Origin: Burkholderiaceae bacterium
GTDB taxonomy: Bacteria; Pseudomonadota; Gammaproteobacteria; Burkholderiales; Burkholderiaceae_B
NCBI GenBank assembly: GCA_023653055.1
Contig: JAMNXR010000005.1
Location: 117,175-181,174, forward strand
Length of the DNA stretch: 64,000 nucleotides
Direction: 5' to 3'
The translations under genes were made by a program, and so were the position numbers. The notes under the pieces were generated by a model. It made no database searches. It worked only from the letters and a program-made list of their open reading frames with translations, and was not told the DNA's origin. Below are positions 18,729 through 27,568 of the stretch, one piece after another (position 1 is the stretch's first letter; every line of letters begins with the position of its first letter).

Positions 18729-19571
18729 TCACGATGTCAAAAACATGACGTCACGGTCGGAGGCTTTAAGGTGTTGGCCACCATCCACATAAAGCGTGGT
18801 GCCGGTGATGGCATGCGCGGAAGCAAGGTAGACCGCCGCAGCGGTAATGTCCTCAGGGGTCGAGGACTGACCAAGTGGCGTCATATGGTGGGCCTGCTGA
18901 AAGCCGGTCTCAGTTTGGTCGCCAGAGACGAGAGTAATGCCCGGCGCCAAGCCGACGATTCTTACATGGGGCGCAAGCGCCTGCGCCAGCAGACGCGTTG
19001 CCTCTAGCAGAGCGGCCTTGGACAGCGTGTAGGACAGAAAATCGGGGTTGGGGTTGAGCAGCTTTTGATCCAGCAAATTGATCACAACGGCTGGATGCTT
19101 AAACCCCTGATGGCTCTGGCTGCGGGCGCGAAAGAGATCCCGCGCAAGTGATATGGGCGCAGCGACGTTGATCTGCATGTGGGCATTGAGTCGCGCGTAG
19201 CTAAAACTCTCTGCCACGTCATAATCAAACAGCGAAGCATTGTTGACGATGCAGCTCGGCAGTCCAAGTGACTCCACACAGCGTGCAATTAAGGTCGAGA
19301 CTGAGGCCTCGTTTGCCAGGTCAGCCTGCAAAGCGACTGCGCGGCGTCCCAGTCCCTCTATATCCCGAACGGTCTGCTGGGCGTGCTCAGACGATGTCCC
19401 ATAATGAATCGCGACATCCCAACCCGCCGAGGCAAGCCCCAGGGCAATGCTGCGCCCCAGGCGCTTACCAGCGCCAGTGACCAAGGCAATTTTTTCTGAA
19501 GGAATGGTAGACACGTTCGCGAAGCCTGAGCAATCAGTAACGCCACAAGCGGGCGTCAACACAATTGACAT
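18729..19571 (-). CDS. Pteridine-reductase-like short-chain dehydrogenase
   Basis: 280 residues from the ATG at 19571. The cofactor motif TGAGKRLGRSIA has the Arg-Leu-Gly variant typical of pteridine reductases (PTR1/FolM) rather than the usual GxxxGIG; VNNASLFDYD, and the catalytic SYTLSKAAL (Tyr-x-x-x-Lys) follow. The extra ~28 N-terminal residues before IALVTGAG may not be translated. Position next to folB supports a role in reducing dihydropterins or dihydromonapterin with NADPH. It lies 20 bases after the amidase gene. Confidence 0.82.
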   Translation of the reverse strand: MSIVLTPACGVTDCSGFANVSTIPSEKIALVTGAGKRLGRSIALGLASAGWDVAIHYGTSSEHAQQTVRDIEGLGRRAVALQADLANEASVSTLIARCVESLGLPSCIVNNASLFDYDVAESFSYARLNAHMQINVAAPISLARDLFRARSQSHQGFKHPAVVINLLDQKLLNPNPDFLSYTLSKAALLEATRLLAQALAPHVRIVGLAPGITLVSGDQTETGFQQAHHMTPLGQSSTPEDITAAAVYLASAHAITGTTLYVDGGQHLKASDRDVMFLTS

Positions 19572-19591
19572 ATTAACTTGCCTAGGGTGAT

Positions 19592-21094
19592 TTAAGCCTT
19601 CATACCCTGAAGCAAGGGACTCAATACCCGTGAATACTGGCTCGCCATGTCGTAGGCGTGTCCGAGTTGCAGCACTTCAACGTCCTGTTGCAAGGGACCG
19701 ATCACCTGAATACCCGCAGGCATGCCGGTCGCGCTAAAACCGGCTGGCATACTGAGCGCAGGCAGTCCGGCCATGGTGGCAGGGATGACGGACTGCATCC
19801 AGCGGTGGTAGGTGTCCATTTGCTGTCCCGCGACTTCTTTGGGCCAGTGCAGCTCGGCATTAAAGGGGAAGATCTGCGTGGTGGGCATGACGAGGAAGTC
19901 ATACGTTTCAAACATACGGCGTAGTTCCTGATACCAAGCCGTTCGGACCTTGGCTGCAGCAAAAACCGCCGGTCCGGTCAAATTGAGACCTTGTTCAATT
20001 TCCCAGACGGCTTCTGGCTTGAGCATGGCGCGACGTTCTGGCGACTCGTAATGCTGCGCATTGCCGCCTGCAAAGGTAAAGCTGCGCAAGGTCAGCCATG
20101 CATGCCATAACTGTTCGAGATCAAAATTGGGGTGTGCATCTTCGACCGTGCAGCCAATCGTTTTAAAGTGTTCGAGCGCGCGTGTGGTGACGGCGAGCAG
20201 CTCTGGGTCCATGGGTAAGTGACCCTTGAGATTGCCGAGCCAACCAATGCGTTTACCCCGGAGATCTGTTTCGAGTGGTTGCGTAAACAAGCGTGGATCA
20301 TCTTGACGGCGGGTCAAGGGCAAGCGCGGATCAAAACCGGCTTGTACGGCTAGCAACATCGCTATGTCAGGGATATTGCGGGCCATCGGACCGGTCACGC
20401 TGAATTGCTGGAAAAAAACTTCTTCGCCTGGGCCGTGGGGTACGCAGCCGGGGGAGGGGCGAAAACCAAAGACATTATTGAAGGCAGCAGGGGTACGCAA
20501 AGAACCCATCATGTCCGAACCATCGGCCACAGGCAGCATACGAAGCGCCAAGGCCACACCTGCGCCACCACTGCTTCCGCCAGCGGTACGCGAGGGATCA
20601 AAAGCATTGCGGGTCGTACCATAGACCTTGTTATAGGTATGTGCACCCAGACCAAATTCAGGTGAGTTCGTGCGGCCGACAAAGATCGCACCTCCTGCGC
20701 GTACCCGTCCGTTGGCAGCCGAGTCCACCTTAGTAATCTGATCTTTAAAAATGAGTGAGCCGTTGGTCGTAACCATGCCGGCAACCGGTGCGATGTCCTT
20801 GGGGGCCTGTGGAAAGCCGTGCAGGGGTCCCATGCTTTGATTGCGGGCGAGTTGCGCGTCACGCTCTTTGGCCTGCGCAAGCAGAGCGCTGCGCTCAGGC
20901 ATGGCCACAATCGCGTTCACCGTTGGATTTTGCGTATCGATCTGAGACAGAAACGCCTCCATCACCTCAACGCAAGAGAGCGCACGCCGATGAATAGCAT
21001 GAGACAAGCTCGTCGCATCCATTGAAACGATGTCCCAATGATTGTTTGTTTGGCTGGTCTGTTCAGACGGCTTGGCAGATGAAGGTGTTGTCAT
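19592..21094 (-). CDS. Amidase-signature family hydrolase
   Basis: 500 residues. The Ser-cisSer-Lys machinery is visible: Lys in GFPQAPKDIAPVAG (near 99), cis-Ser in AGGSSGGAGVALA (near 174), nucleophilic Ser in DGSDMMGSLRTPAA. The last motif normally reads GSDxGGS; here one Gly is Met. The family hydrolyses amides broadly (indoleacetamide, nicotinamide, aryl amides, Glu-tRNA amides as GatA); the lack of gatB/gatC neighbours argues against GatA. Substrate unknown. It is upstream of the SDR on the same strand and divergent from another SDR at 21201. Confidence 0.88.
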   Translation of the reverse strand: MTTPSSAKPSEQTSQTNNHWDIVSMDATSLSHAIHRRALSCVEVMEAFLSQIDTQNPTVNAIVAMPERSALLAQAKERDAQLARNQSMGPLHGFPQAPKDIAPVAGMVTTNGSLIFKDQITKVDSAANGRVRAGGAIFVGRTNSPEFGLGAHTYNKVYGTTRNAFDPSRTAGGSSGGAGVALALRMLPVADGSDMMGSLRTPAAFNNVFGFRPSPGCVPHGPGEEVFFQQFSVTGPMARNIPDIAMLLAVQAGFDPRLPLTRRQDDPRLFTQPLETDLRGKRIGWLGNLKGHLPMDPELLAVTTRALEHFKTIGCTVEDAHPNFDLEQLWHAWLTLRSFTFAGGNAQHYESPERRAMLKPEAVWEIEQGLNLTGPAVFAAAKVRTAWYQELRRMFETYDFLVMPTTQIFPFNAELHWPKEVAGQQMDTYHRWMQSVIPATMAGLPALSMPAGFSATGMPAGIQVIGPLQQDVEVLQLGHAYDMASQYSRVLSPLLQGMKA

Positions 21095-21200
21095 AATATT
21101 GGTCGGTTGCTAGGGTAAGGATCGTGGGATCCAAGAAAGACAAACCCTATTGTGCAATAAAATCCATGTGAACAAGCCCGTAGGCGGATACAGGAACGAA

Positions 21201-21965
21201 ATGAGTCTATTTTCTTTGCACGGCAAAACGGCGTTTGTGACCGCAAGTGTGCGTGGACTCGGTTTTGAGATTGCACAGGGCCTCGCCAAGCAGGGCGCCC
21301 GCGTCTTATTAAACGGTCGCGATGCGGCAACGCTTGCGCTTGCGCGCGATCAGATACGTGCTCAGGGAGGTCTGGCCGAGGTCGTGCTGTGCGATGTGTC
21401 GGATCTGACGCAGCTCAGTGTCGCCATGCGAGAGATTGACGAGACGGTGGGCCCCCTTGATATCCTGGTCAACAATGCAGGGCTGCGTGACCGTCGAGAC
21501 GTTTTTGCCTTTGAGCTCGACGCCGTTCGGCAAATGTTCGAGGTCAATTTGGTCGCACCTTTTGAGTTATCCCGTCAGGTTGCCCAGCGGATGGTGCATC
21601 ATCAGCGGGCGGGGCGCATTATCAACATCACCTCGATTGCTGGTCCGATTTCGCGTGCCTCTGATGCGATCTACACCACAGCAAAAGGTGGGCTCGCCGC
21701 CATGACGCGTGCATTGGCGGCAGACTTTGGTCAGTATGGCATTACGGTCAATGGTGTGGCCCCAGGATTTTTTGCGACTGAGGCCAATGCGGCCATGGTG
21801 GCTGATCCTGCGCTGGCTACGATGCTTGAAAAGCGCACCTCCTTGGCGCGCTGGGGACGTCCGGCAGAAATCGCCGGAGCGGTCGCTTTTCTAGCCTCTG
21901 ACGCCGCCTCCTACGTCACTGGCGAAGTCATCGCCGTGGATGGTGGCTATCTGGCACATTTTTAG
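21201..21965 (+). CDS. Short-chain dehydrogenase/reductase, gluconate 5-dehydrogenase-like
   Basis: 254 residues from the ATG at 21201, which has AGGAACGA immediately upstream; a longer frame from 21150 lacks a ribosome binding site. NAD(P)-binding motif TASVRGLGFEIAQGLA, LVNNAG, and the catalytic triad in NITSIAG and IYTTAKGG (Tyr-x-x-x-Lys) are intact; the end ASYVTGEVIAVDGGYLAHF is typical of classical SDRs. It resembles gluconate 5-dehydrogenases of the IdnO type, but SDR substrates cannot be read from motifs. Divergent from the amidase. Confidence 0.85.
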   Translation: MSLFSLHGKTAFVTASVRGLGFEIAQGLAKQGARVLLNGRDAATLALARDQIRAQGGLAEVVLCDVSDLTQLSVAMREIDETVGPLDILVNNAGLRDRRDVFAFELDAVRQMFEVNLVAPFELSRQVAQRMVHHQRAGRIINITSIAGPISRASDAIYTTAKGGLAAMTRALAADFGQYGITVNGVAPGFFATEANAAMVADPALATMLEKRTSLARWGRPAEIAGAVAFLASDAASYVTGEVIAVDGGYLAHF

Positions 21966-21969
21966 CTGT

Positions 21970-22932
21970 TTAGCGCAAGCTACAGATGTCCATTTGGGGC
22001 TGAACGAATCCTGCATTGCCATCACCATAGGCGGCGGGATGCATGGATCTGATTGTCTGTATTGCTTGAAGGCACGCAGACCCATAATGTGTCGATCGTG
22101 AAAAAGCGCCCCAGCGCATTTGCATTTTTTGCACCACCTCTGACTGAATTCTGCAATTGACATTGCCGCCGCAGCGCAGGGGTGTCGAACCATCATACGA
22201 GGCGGAGGGTCTGGGTGCAGCAGGCGCAGTGTTTTGGTTAGATTTCGCAGTTGGTTGTACAGAGGCACTGCCATCAAAAGTGATGCGATCCAATTGACAT
22301 AGATTGAGGTTACGCTTTTCTTCTGCACGTTGACTTCTGTACTCAACGCGGACGTCATAGCTACAGCCGCGCGCAGTGCCTGGATTAAATGGCTGCTCGT
22401 AACCAGGCATCAGGACGTCTTCGCCTAAAATGTCTTTGCCCCACCCCGTCGAATTCAACGGAGAAATAAAAACTTTGAATACGGGCTCGGCGCTTCGATT
22501 GACCAAGATGAATCTGGTGCTGATATTGTTAGTGGGTGCAGGAGGTGCGCTGGCCCGAGGCGCTCCCCCGACGCGTTCCATAAACCATTTCGCATTTTTT
22601 GCGCCTTCAAAATAGAGGCGACCATCTGCTTGGAGTGTGGCTTGAACGTTGTAAAACTTTCCGTCCGTATACACCTGCTGACCTGAGAATGTAGTCGGTG
22701 AGGTCGCGGTGAGTTGAATGATGTTTTGGCCAACCTGAAAGTTCGGACTATTTGAACTGGTGGCGATACCCATTCCATTTTTTAAGACATAGCCATATTT
22801 CCATTGTGCGCTGTACCAATTACCATCAATGCTTGCCAAGCCATTTTGTGCCTGAGCAGACGACAGCACACAAAAAAACACGGTAACGGTTTGAATAATT
22901 CTAATGATTGCGTGACGCATGATGAAATCCAT
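21970..22932 (-). CDS. Exported protein of unknown function
   Basis: 320 residues; a Sec signal peptide is clear (hydrophobic stretch up to LSSAQAQ). Translation may begin at residue 6 (MRHAIIRI), which gives a more usual signal sequence. Residues ~30-120 look like a small beta-domain (GNWYSAQWKYGYVLKNG), followed by an Ala/Pro linker and a second domain (about 140-220) with the pattern FILVNRS...VFISPLN...WGKDILG...MPGYEQPF, which I recall from uncharacterised secreted proteins. The C-terminal 60 residues carry four Cys (RCGGNVNC...SACLQ...DICSLR), probably disulfide bonded. It is convergent with the SDR, with four bases between stops. No function is proposed. Confidence 0.75.
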   Translation of the reverse strand: MDFIMRHAIIRIIQTVTVFFCVLSSAQAQNGLASIDGNWYSAQWKYGYVLKNGMGIATSSNSPNFQVGQNIIQLTATSPTTFSGQQVYTDGKFYNVQATLQADGRLYFEGAKNAKWFMERVGGAPRASAPPAPTNNISTRFILVNRSAEPVFKVFISPLNSTGWGKDILGEDVLMPGYEQPFNPGTARGCSYDVRVEYRSQRAEEKRNLNLCQLDRITFDGSASVQPTAKSNQNTAPAAPRPSASYDGSTPLRCGGNVNCRIQSEVVQKMQMRWGAFSRSTHYGSACLQAIQTIRSMHPAAYGDGNAGFVQPQMDICSLR

Positions 22933-22988
22933 TTACTATTGCCGAGAGATACATATTTCCAATTTGGCAATATTAATGCATTGTTAAA

Positions 22989-24224
22989 TCATCGCACCAG
23001 CGGTTTTCTTCTGCTGACGAGGTTAGCAGCCCAAAATAGAGCGGCAAGCAACACCGCAGAGCCAACTTGAAACACGAACACGATATCGTAAGACGCATCA
23101 ATCGCCCATAACCAGGCCGCGACCACTGGACCAATGGCGCGCGCAATGATGGTGGGGACGGTGATCAGGCCATTGAGCGCCCCGTAGGCATGCGCGCTCA
23201 ACATTTCCGGTACGACTTGGGCGCGCACAATCGTAAAGACACCGTTAGCCAAGCCGTAGATGCCAAACAGGGCGGCGACGAGTTGAAAGCTCAACGAATC
23301 CAATAAAAAAGTCGCGAACAAGAAGGGGAACACACTCAGCATCACGGAGCCGAGCGTTCGCATTGAGACGCGGGTGGCAAAGCGACTGATGATGATGCGT
23401 CCAAGCACTTGAGCGGGACCAATAATTGAAATCGCCCACACCACTTCGTTCGTTGGAAGTTGCTTGTCTAGCAGCATCGGGTACATGTGAAACGTGAATA
23501 CTGAAAACACCATGGAGTAGGTGGTCAGTGCAATCAGTAAAAGCCAGAACACTGAGCTGTGCAGTGCTTCACGTACGATATTTTTATCACGCGCGATGTT
23601 GTCGGCTTTGCTGCCCTGGTGGGCAGAATTGACCGCATCCAGCTCGGGCTTGACCCAGTGCCAATAGCCCGCCGCACAGGCAATGTTCACAAAGGCGAGG
23701 ACCCAGAGCGACGCTCGCCAACCCCAGCCATCGATCAAAAACTGTTCGAGAGGGATAAAAACCGTGCTCGCAAAACCTGCCCAAAGCGTAATGGTCGTGA
23801 TGCCCGCACGCGAGTTTTGTGGACCGACACGACGCGCCAGCAGGGCGAAGGCGGATTCATACAAGATGGCAGCTTGTAGCGCGCCCATCGCTGCCGCAAT
23901 CAAATAAAAAATGAAGAGGCTTTGAACAAAGGACCACATTATAAAAAGGATGGCTGCAGTCAGTGATCCCCAAATCATCACCCGTTTGCCGTAGCCGCGA
24001 TCAATAGCGAGACCGACTGGATAGGCGAGCGCTGCGGCAAGCAGCAAGCCAATGGTCAGTGCGCCATAGACGTCAGTTTTTGACCAGCCGAGCTCGCGCT
24101 GCATAGCCACAATGATGAGTGGAAATGCATAATAAATGGTGCCGTAGGAGCAGATTTGGGCAATGCCAAGAAAACGTGCAAATCCGTGGATTTGACCAAT
24201 GGTGGGGGAAACCTCGCGATCCAT
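22989..24224 (-). CDS. Major facilitator superfamily transporter
   Basis: 411 residues with about 12 hydrophobic helices. Between helices 2 and 3 stands GLAIDRGYGKRVMIWG, a variant of the MFS loop motif (GxLaDrxGrrxxl). The central loop (about 195-215, SAHQGSKADNIARDKN) is hydrophilic as expected between the two halves. It resembles the monocarboxylate or oxalate/formate antiporter branch, but the substrate is not determinable. A perfect TTGTCA/TGACAA palindrome lies 27-41 bases before its start. Confidence 0.85.
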   Translation of the reverse strand: MDREVSPTIGQIHGFARFLGIAQICSYGTIYYAFPLIIVAMQRELGWSKTDVYGALTIGLLLAAALAYPVGLAIDRGYGKRVMIWGSLTAAILFIMWSFVQSLFIFYLIAAAMGALQAAILYESAFALLARRVGPQNSRAGITTITLWAGFASTVFIPLEQFLIDGWGWRASLWVLAFVNIACAAGYWHWVKPELDAVNSAHQGSKADNIARDKNIVREALHSSVFWLLLIALTTYSMVFSVFTFHMYPMLLDKQLPTNEVVWAISIIGPAQVLGRIIISRFATRVSMRTLGSVMLSVFPFLFATFLLDSLSFQLVAALFGIYGLANGVFTIVRAQVVPEMLSAHAYGALNGLITVPTIIARAIGPVVAAWLWAIDASYDIVFVFQVGSAVLLAALFWAANLVSRRKPLVR

Positions 24225-24250
24225 ACCTTATCTCGGTGTTATGATTTATT

Positions 24251-24265
24251 TTGTCAATATGACAA
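24251..24265. promoter_or_regulatory. Palindromic operator candidate before the MFS gene
   Basis: TTGTCA-ATA-TGACAA is a perfect 6-bp inverted repeat with a three-base spacer, embedded in AT-rich sequence whose symmetry extends partly outward (ATTTATT on one side, AATAAAT on the other). It lies between the divergent MFS and lipoprotein genes, close to the MFS start. The shape suits a dimeric repressor; no regulator gene is adjacent. Confidence 0.5.
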
Positions 24266-24349
24266 TAAATTATTTCTGCCTGGCTCAGCCGATTTTGCGC
24301 GTCCGGACAGCACAATCTTTAGAACACTTTTACGAAAGATTACCTCAAT

Positions 24350-24724
24350 ATGAAAAACGCCTCGATTTTTACGCTGACAGCCTGTGCCTCTTTGGCTATT
24401 TTGGTGGGATGCTCGGGTAGCACACCGGGTGACACGGCCCTCGCAATGCGCGCAGATATGTGCAAAACCAAAGATTTGGGCAGCATGACCAAGTATTTGA
24501 CCGAAGAGTCCAAGCCAATGATGGAAATGGTGACCAAGCTGGCTTCTAGTCCAGAAAAGAAAGCCATGATGGATAAAAATCTCACAGATACCTGCGCCAA
24601 ACCCGCTAAAGTGGAATCTGAAAAAATCACCGGCGATACTGCTGAAGTCACGCTCTCGGGCGATAAGCCCATGAAAATGCGCAAGGTCGATGGCAAATGG
24701 CTCGTCGTTATCTCCAAAAACTAA
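24350..24724 (+). CDS. Small lipoprotein, DUF4878-like
   Basis: 124 residues. The N-terminus has a lipoprotein signal with lipobox ILVGC-S (Cys near residue 21). The mature part has a helical section (MTKYLTEESKPMMEMVTKLASSPEKK split by short gaps) and a C-terminal beta section ending KMRKVDGKWLVVISKN, the pattern of DUF4878/NTF2-like lipoproteins. Two further Cys (MCKTKD, DTCAKP) could form a disulfide. Function unknown. Its 3' end overlaps the next gene by 28 bases in another frame, suggesting coupled translation. Confidence 0.75.
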   Translation: MKNASIFTLTACASLAILVGCSGSTPGDTALAMRADMCKTKDLGSMTKYLTEESKPMMEMVTKLASSPEKKAMMDKNLTDTCAKPAKVESEKITGDTAEVTLSGDKPMKMRKVDGKWLVVISKN

Positions 24725-25341
24725 GCATTGTTGTCGGACTTGGAACAGCCGCACTGATTGTTGCGGCTGTTTTTTTTCTGGCATGGCCTACGCAAAGCGA
24801 TACAGATCTGTCTGCGCCTCAAGCGCAGCAGCTTGCCGCGGTGCTCGCTCCCCAGCTTGAGCAAGGTGATTTGGTGTTCCGACGTGGGCGGGGCTTTTGG
24901 TCGGAAACATTCTCGGACAAAGCAGGTTCCAATCTCAGTCACGTAGGGGTACTGATACACGACCAAGAGGGCTGGGGCGTGGTGCACGCTGAGGCGGACG
25001 ACTTGAGTTTGATTGGGGGCGTGCAACGTACGCCACTGGGGTTGTTTCTAACCGGCTCAGTGCTGCAGCATGTCCGAAGAATTCAGATGCCGGAGGGCGC
25101 GCGTGAAACATTCGTGCAAAACATTCGTATGCATTTGCATCAACAGACCCCTTTTGACACAAGTCTATCCCTCGAGGACAACGCTGCGCGTGTGTATTGC
25201 TCCGAACTGATCTGGAATGCGGCGCAGCATGCCGGGATCGAGCTGGCACGACCCCGGGATTTACTTGGCAAGTCCTACATCACCATTGATGACTTATTTT
25301 TTAGTCCCTTGCTAAGCGTGGTGTCCGCCCAACCGCACTAA
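24697..25341 (+). CDS. YiiX/YebB-like papain-fold (permuted NlpC/P60) cysteine peptidase
   Basis: 214 residues from the ATG at 24697, inside the end of the lipoprotein gene. A single N-terminal membrane anchor or signal (about 9-31, VVGLGTAALIVAAVFFLAWP) precedes the domain. Family pattern: QGDLVFRRG, NLSHVGVLIHDQEG with the catalytic His, HAEADDLSLIGGV, and VYCSELIWNAA with the catalytic Cys; the circular order (His before Cys) marks the permuted NlpC/P60 group related to YiiX. Members are thought to act on lipids or peptidoglycan; the actual substrate is unknown. Its last 30 bases overlap the end of the convergent acyl-CoA synthetase gene. Confidence 0.8.
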   Translation: MARRYLQKLSIVVGLGTAALIVAAVFFLAWPTQSDTDLSAPQAQQLAAVLAPQLEQGDLVFRRGRGFWSETFSDKAGSNLSHVGVLIHDQEGWGVVHAEADDLSLIGGVQRTPLGLFLTGSVLQHVRRIQMPEGARETFVQNIRMHLHQQTPFDTSLSLEDNAARVYCSELIWNAAQHAGIELARPRDLLGKSYITIDDLFFSPLLSVVSAQPH

Positions 25342-27408
25342 GCCATCGACCGCCAGAACCTTATTTGCCTGCACAAACAAGGGGTTGATTTCAGCTTCAA
25401 CAATATTTGCACCCGACACGGCAGCCAGCCTGGAAAAGGCAACGACCGCTTGCGCCAAGGCATCGCAATCGCCCTTGGGCAAACCACGGAAGCCTTTGAT
25501 GAGTTTGGTGACACGCACCTCGTCGATCATGGCGTGGGCTTGCTCGAGCGTCACGGGCGCGAGCCGTATGGCAAAGTCGGGTGACAGCTCTGCGGTGATG
25601 CCGCCCGCACCTAAAATAATGGTGGGACCCACCAGCGGATCATTGCGGTAGCCAAGGATGAGCTCCAGCAGGCGCGACTCCATGGCTTGGACTAAGAACC
25701 CATCTAGTTTTGCCAGCGGTGCATAGGCGAGTGCGCTTGCCGTGATTTCTTTGACTGCGGTTTCAAAATCAGCCGTGTTGCGAACACCAACTTTGACCCC
25801 TCCGGCCTCTGTCTTGTGCGGAATGTCGCGTGAGGAGACCTTGACCACGACGGGGTAGGGAACGGAGTGCGTAGGAGGCTCGCCGCTTACGCGTTGAGCC
25901 TGTGCGGTGTGAACGCCTAATGTTTTAAAGACTTGTCCTGCTTCGTACTCAGTCAGTAAGCCCTCCGTGGGCAAGCCAGCAGGCCAGGCAATATCTGCCA
26001 ACACGGGCGGGGCCTTGTCACGGGCCTGAAAAAAGACCGATAACGCATCCGCACAGGACTCGGGTGTGCGGAAAGCCGGAATGCCTGCTTGTTGAAGCAG
26101 GCTCAGCGAAGCCATGGCCTCCGGCGCCAAAAAGACGGCCAGAGGTTTGGTGTCCGGTTTATCGGATTCGACCAACGGTTTGACGGCCAGCTCGGGGTGG
26201 AACTGTGCGGACGATCCCACCACGCTGAGCACCGCATCACACCAGTCCGTGCGCAACAATTGTTCGAGCAGGTCTTTATATTGGGCGCTGGTGGCCGCAA
26301 GTGTTAAGTCGATGATCGTGGTTTCACGGATGTTCATGCCGCGTTGTGCCATGTGTGCAACGAAGGTTGGCGGGGGCGCGACCGCGACCATGCCCATCAG
26401 GCCCAGATTGTCTACGACGGTGGCTGCGCCTCCGCCGGTGGTGGTGATGACTGCCACGCGCGCGGGTTGTGGATGGGGCGCAGTTTTACCGAGATAGCGT
26501 TGTGCCAGTGGTGCGATTTCAAACAAGGTTTCAAGGTTGCGTACCCGCAGCACGCCGTGCGCGCGTAAAAAGGCATCCACAGCGACGTCATTGCCGGCTA
26601 GCGCGCCTGTATGCGATTGCGCAAGTGCATCGCCTTGCTCGGAGCGTCCAATCTTGTAGGCAATCACGGGCTTGTTGTGTGCACGGGCGCGTTCGAGGGC
26701 GCGTGCCAAGGTCGGTGAGTCGCGAATGGTTTCAAGAAACAGCAAGATCACTTTGGTGTGCGCATCATCGACCAAGGCATCAATCACCTCACCGACGGTG
26801 ACATCACTCTCGTTTCCGACTGAAACTGATTTCGCAAAACCAAAGCCGCGGGCATTCGCGCGTGCCATCAACGAACCCATCATGGAGCCGCTTTGCGACA
26901 CTAGGCTCAGTCCGCCGGAGATGAGTGTTTCTGCTTCGAAGGCGGCGTTGACCGACAAAATCATGCCGCTGTGCAAGTCGGCCAAGCCGATACTATTCGG
27001 TCCCACAATTCGCACGCCGAGCGCTTTAGCGCGTGCGAGCAGGGCCTCTTGGGCCACCATGCCCTCTGGACCCGTTTCACCAAAACCATCCGAGTAAATG
27101 GTAATGACTTTCGCGCCAGCCTCGGCGCAGGCGTCAATCAAGGGTAGAACAAGGTTGCTGGCAACCATGACAAAGGCGTGATCAATCGGACCGGGCAAGT
27201 CGGCGAGATCTGCGTAGGCAGGCTCTCCCATGATCTCTGACTGCGTGCGATTGATGGGATAAATTTTTCCCTGGAAACCGTGCTTACGCATAAAGCGCAT
27301 GGGCCGCGCAGTGTTTTTTTGTAAATTTCCTGAGGCACCCACTAGGGCAATCGCACGAGGAGCAAACAGTGCTTGGGCAAAGTCAGAGCTAGAGGCGGGC
27401 TTGATCAT
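25312..27408 (-). CDS. ADP-forming acyl-CoA synthetase family protein
   Basis: 698 residues from the ATG at 27408 (IKPASSSDFAQALFAPRAIALVGAS); a TTG 63 bases upstream would add 21 unlikely residues. Domains: CoA-binding Rossmann fold (about 10-120), succinyl-CoA-ligase-like flavodoxin domain (about 130-440, with SHTGALAG holding a conserved His), and a C-terminal ATP-grasp domain (about 480-695, with KVSSRDIPHKTEAGGVKVGV). The alpha and beta parts are fused, as in bacterial Acs-type enzymes that couple acyl-CoA to ADP or ATP. The acid substrate is unknown. Divergent from a sugar-acid dehydratase; its 3' end overlaps the YiiX-like gene. Confidence 0.88.
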   Translation of the reverse strand: MIKPASSSDFAQALFAPRAIALVGASGNLQKNTARPMRFMRKHGFQGKIYPINRTQSEIMGEPAYADLADLPGPIDHAFVMVASNLVLPLIDACAEAGAKVITIYSDGFGETGPEGMVAQEALLARAKALGVRIVGPNSIGLADLHSGMILSVNAAFEAETLISGGLSLVSQSGSMMGSLMARANARGFGFAKSVSVGNESDVTVGEVIDALVDDAHTKVILLFLETIRDSPTLARALERARAHNKPVIAYKIGRSEQGDALAQSHTGALAGNDVAVDAFLRAHGVLRVRNLETLFEIAPLAQRYLGKTAPHPQPARVAVITTTGGGAATVVDNLGLMGMVAVAPPPTFVAHMAQRGMNIRETTIIDLTLAATSAQYKDLLEQLLRTDWCDAVLSVVGSSAQFHPELAVKPLVESDKPDTKPLAVFLAPEAMASLSLLQQAGIPAFRTPESCADALSVFFQARDKAPPVLADIAWPAGLPTEGLLTEYEAGQVFKTLGVHTAQAQRVSGEPPTHSVPYPVVVKVSSRDIPHKTEAGGVKVGVRNTADFETAVKEITASALAYAPLAKLDGFLVQAMESRLLELILGYRNDPLVGPTIILGAGGITAELSPDFAIRLAPVTLEQAHAMIDEVRVTKLIKGFRGLPKGDCDALAQAVVAFSRLAAVSGANIVEAEINPLFVQANKVLAVDGLVRLGGHHA

Positions 27409-27489
27409 TCTTTTCAACGGTATGAGAGAGGACTGTCTGAAGGAGGTTATGCTTTCGTTACGATAACTCAAAGAATCACGCAGTTTTTT

Positions 27490-27517
27490 ATACCGACTAC
27501 CCTACAATCATCGGTAT
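27490..27517. promoter_or_regulatory. Inverted-repeat operator candidate before the dehydratase gene
   Basis: ATACCGA (27490-27496) and TCGGTAT (27511-27517) are perfect inverted 7-mers with a 14-base spacer, centred about 65 bases upstream of the dehydratase start and within the divergent promoter region. Two half-sites 21 bases apart centre to centre suit a dimer on one face of the helix. No regulator is encoded next to it. Confidence 0.45.
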
Positions 27518-27568
27518 AGATTAAAAAGCTGTTTGAACAAGCTGAATACAAACGGAGAGGGTTGACCC

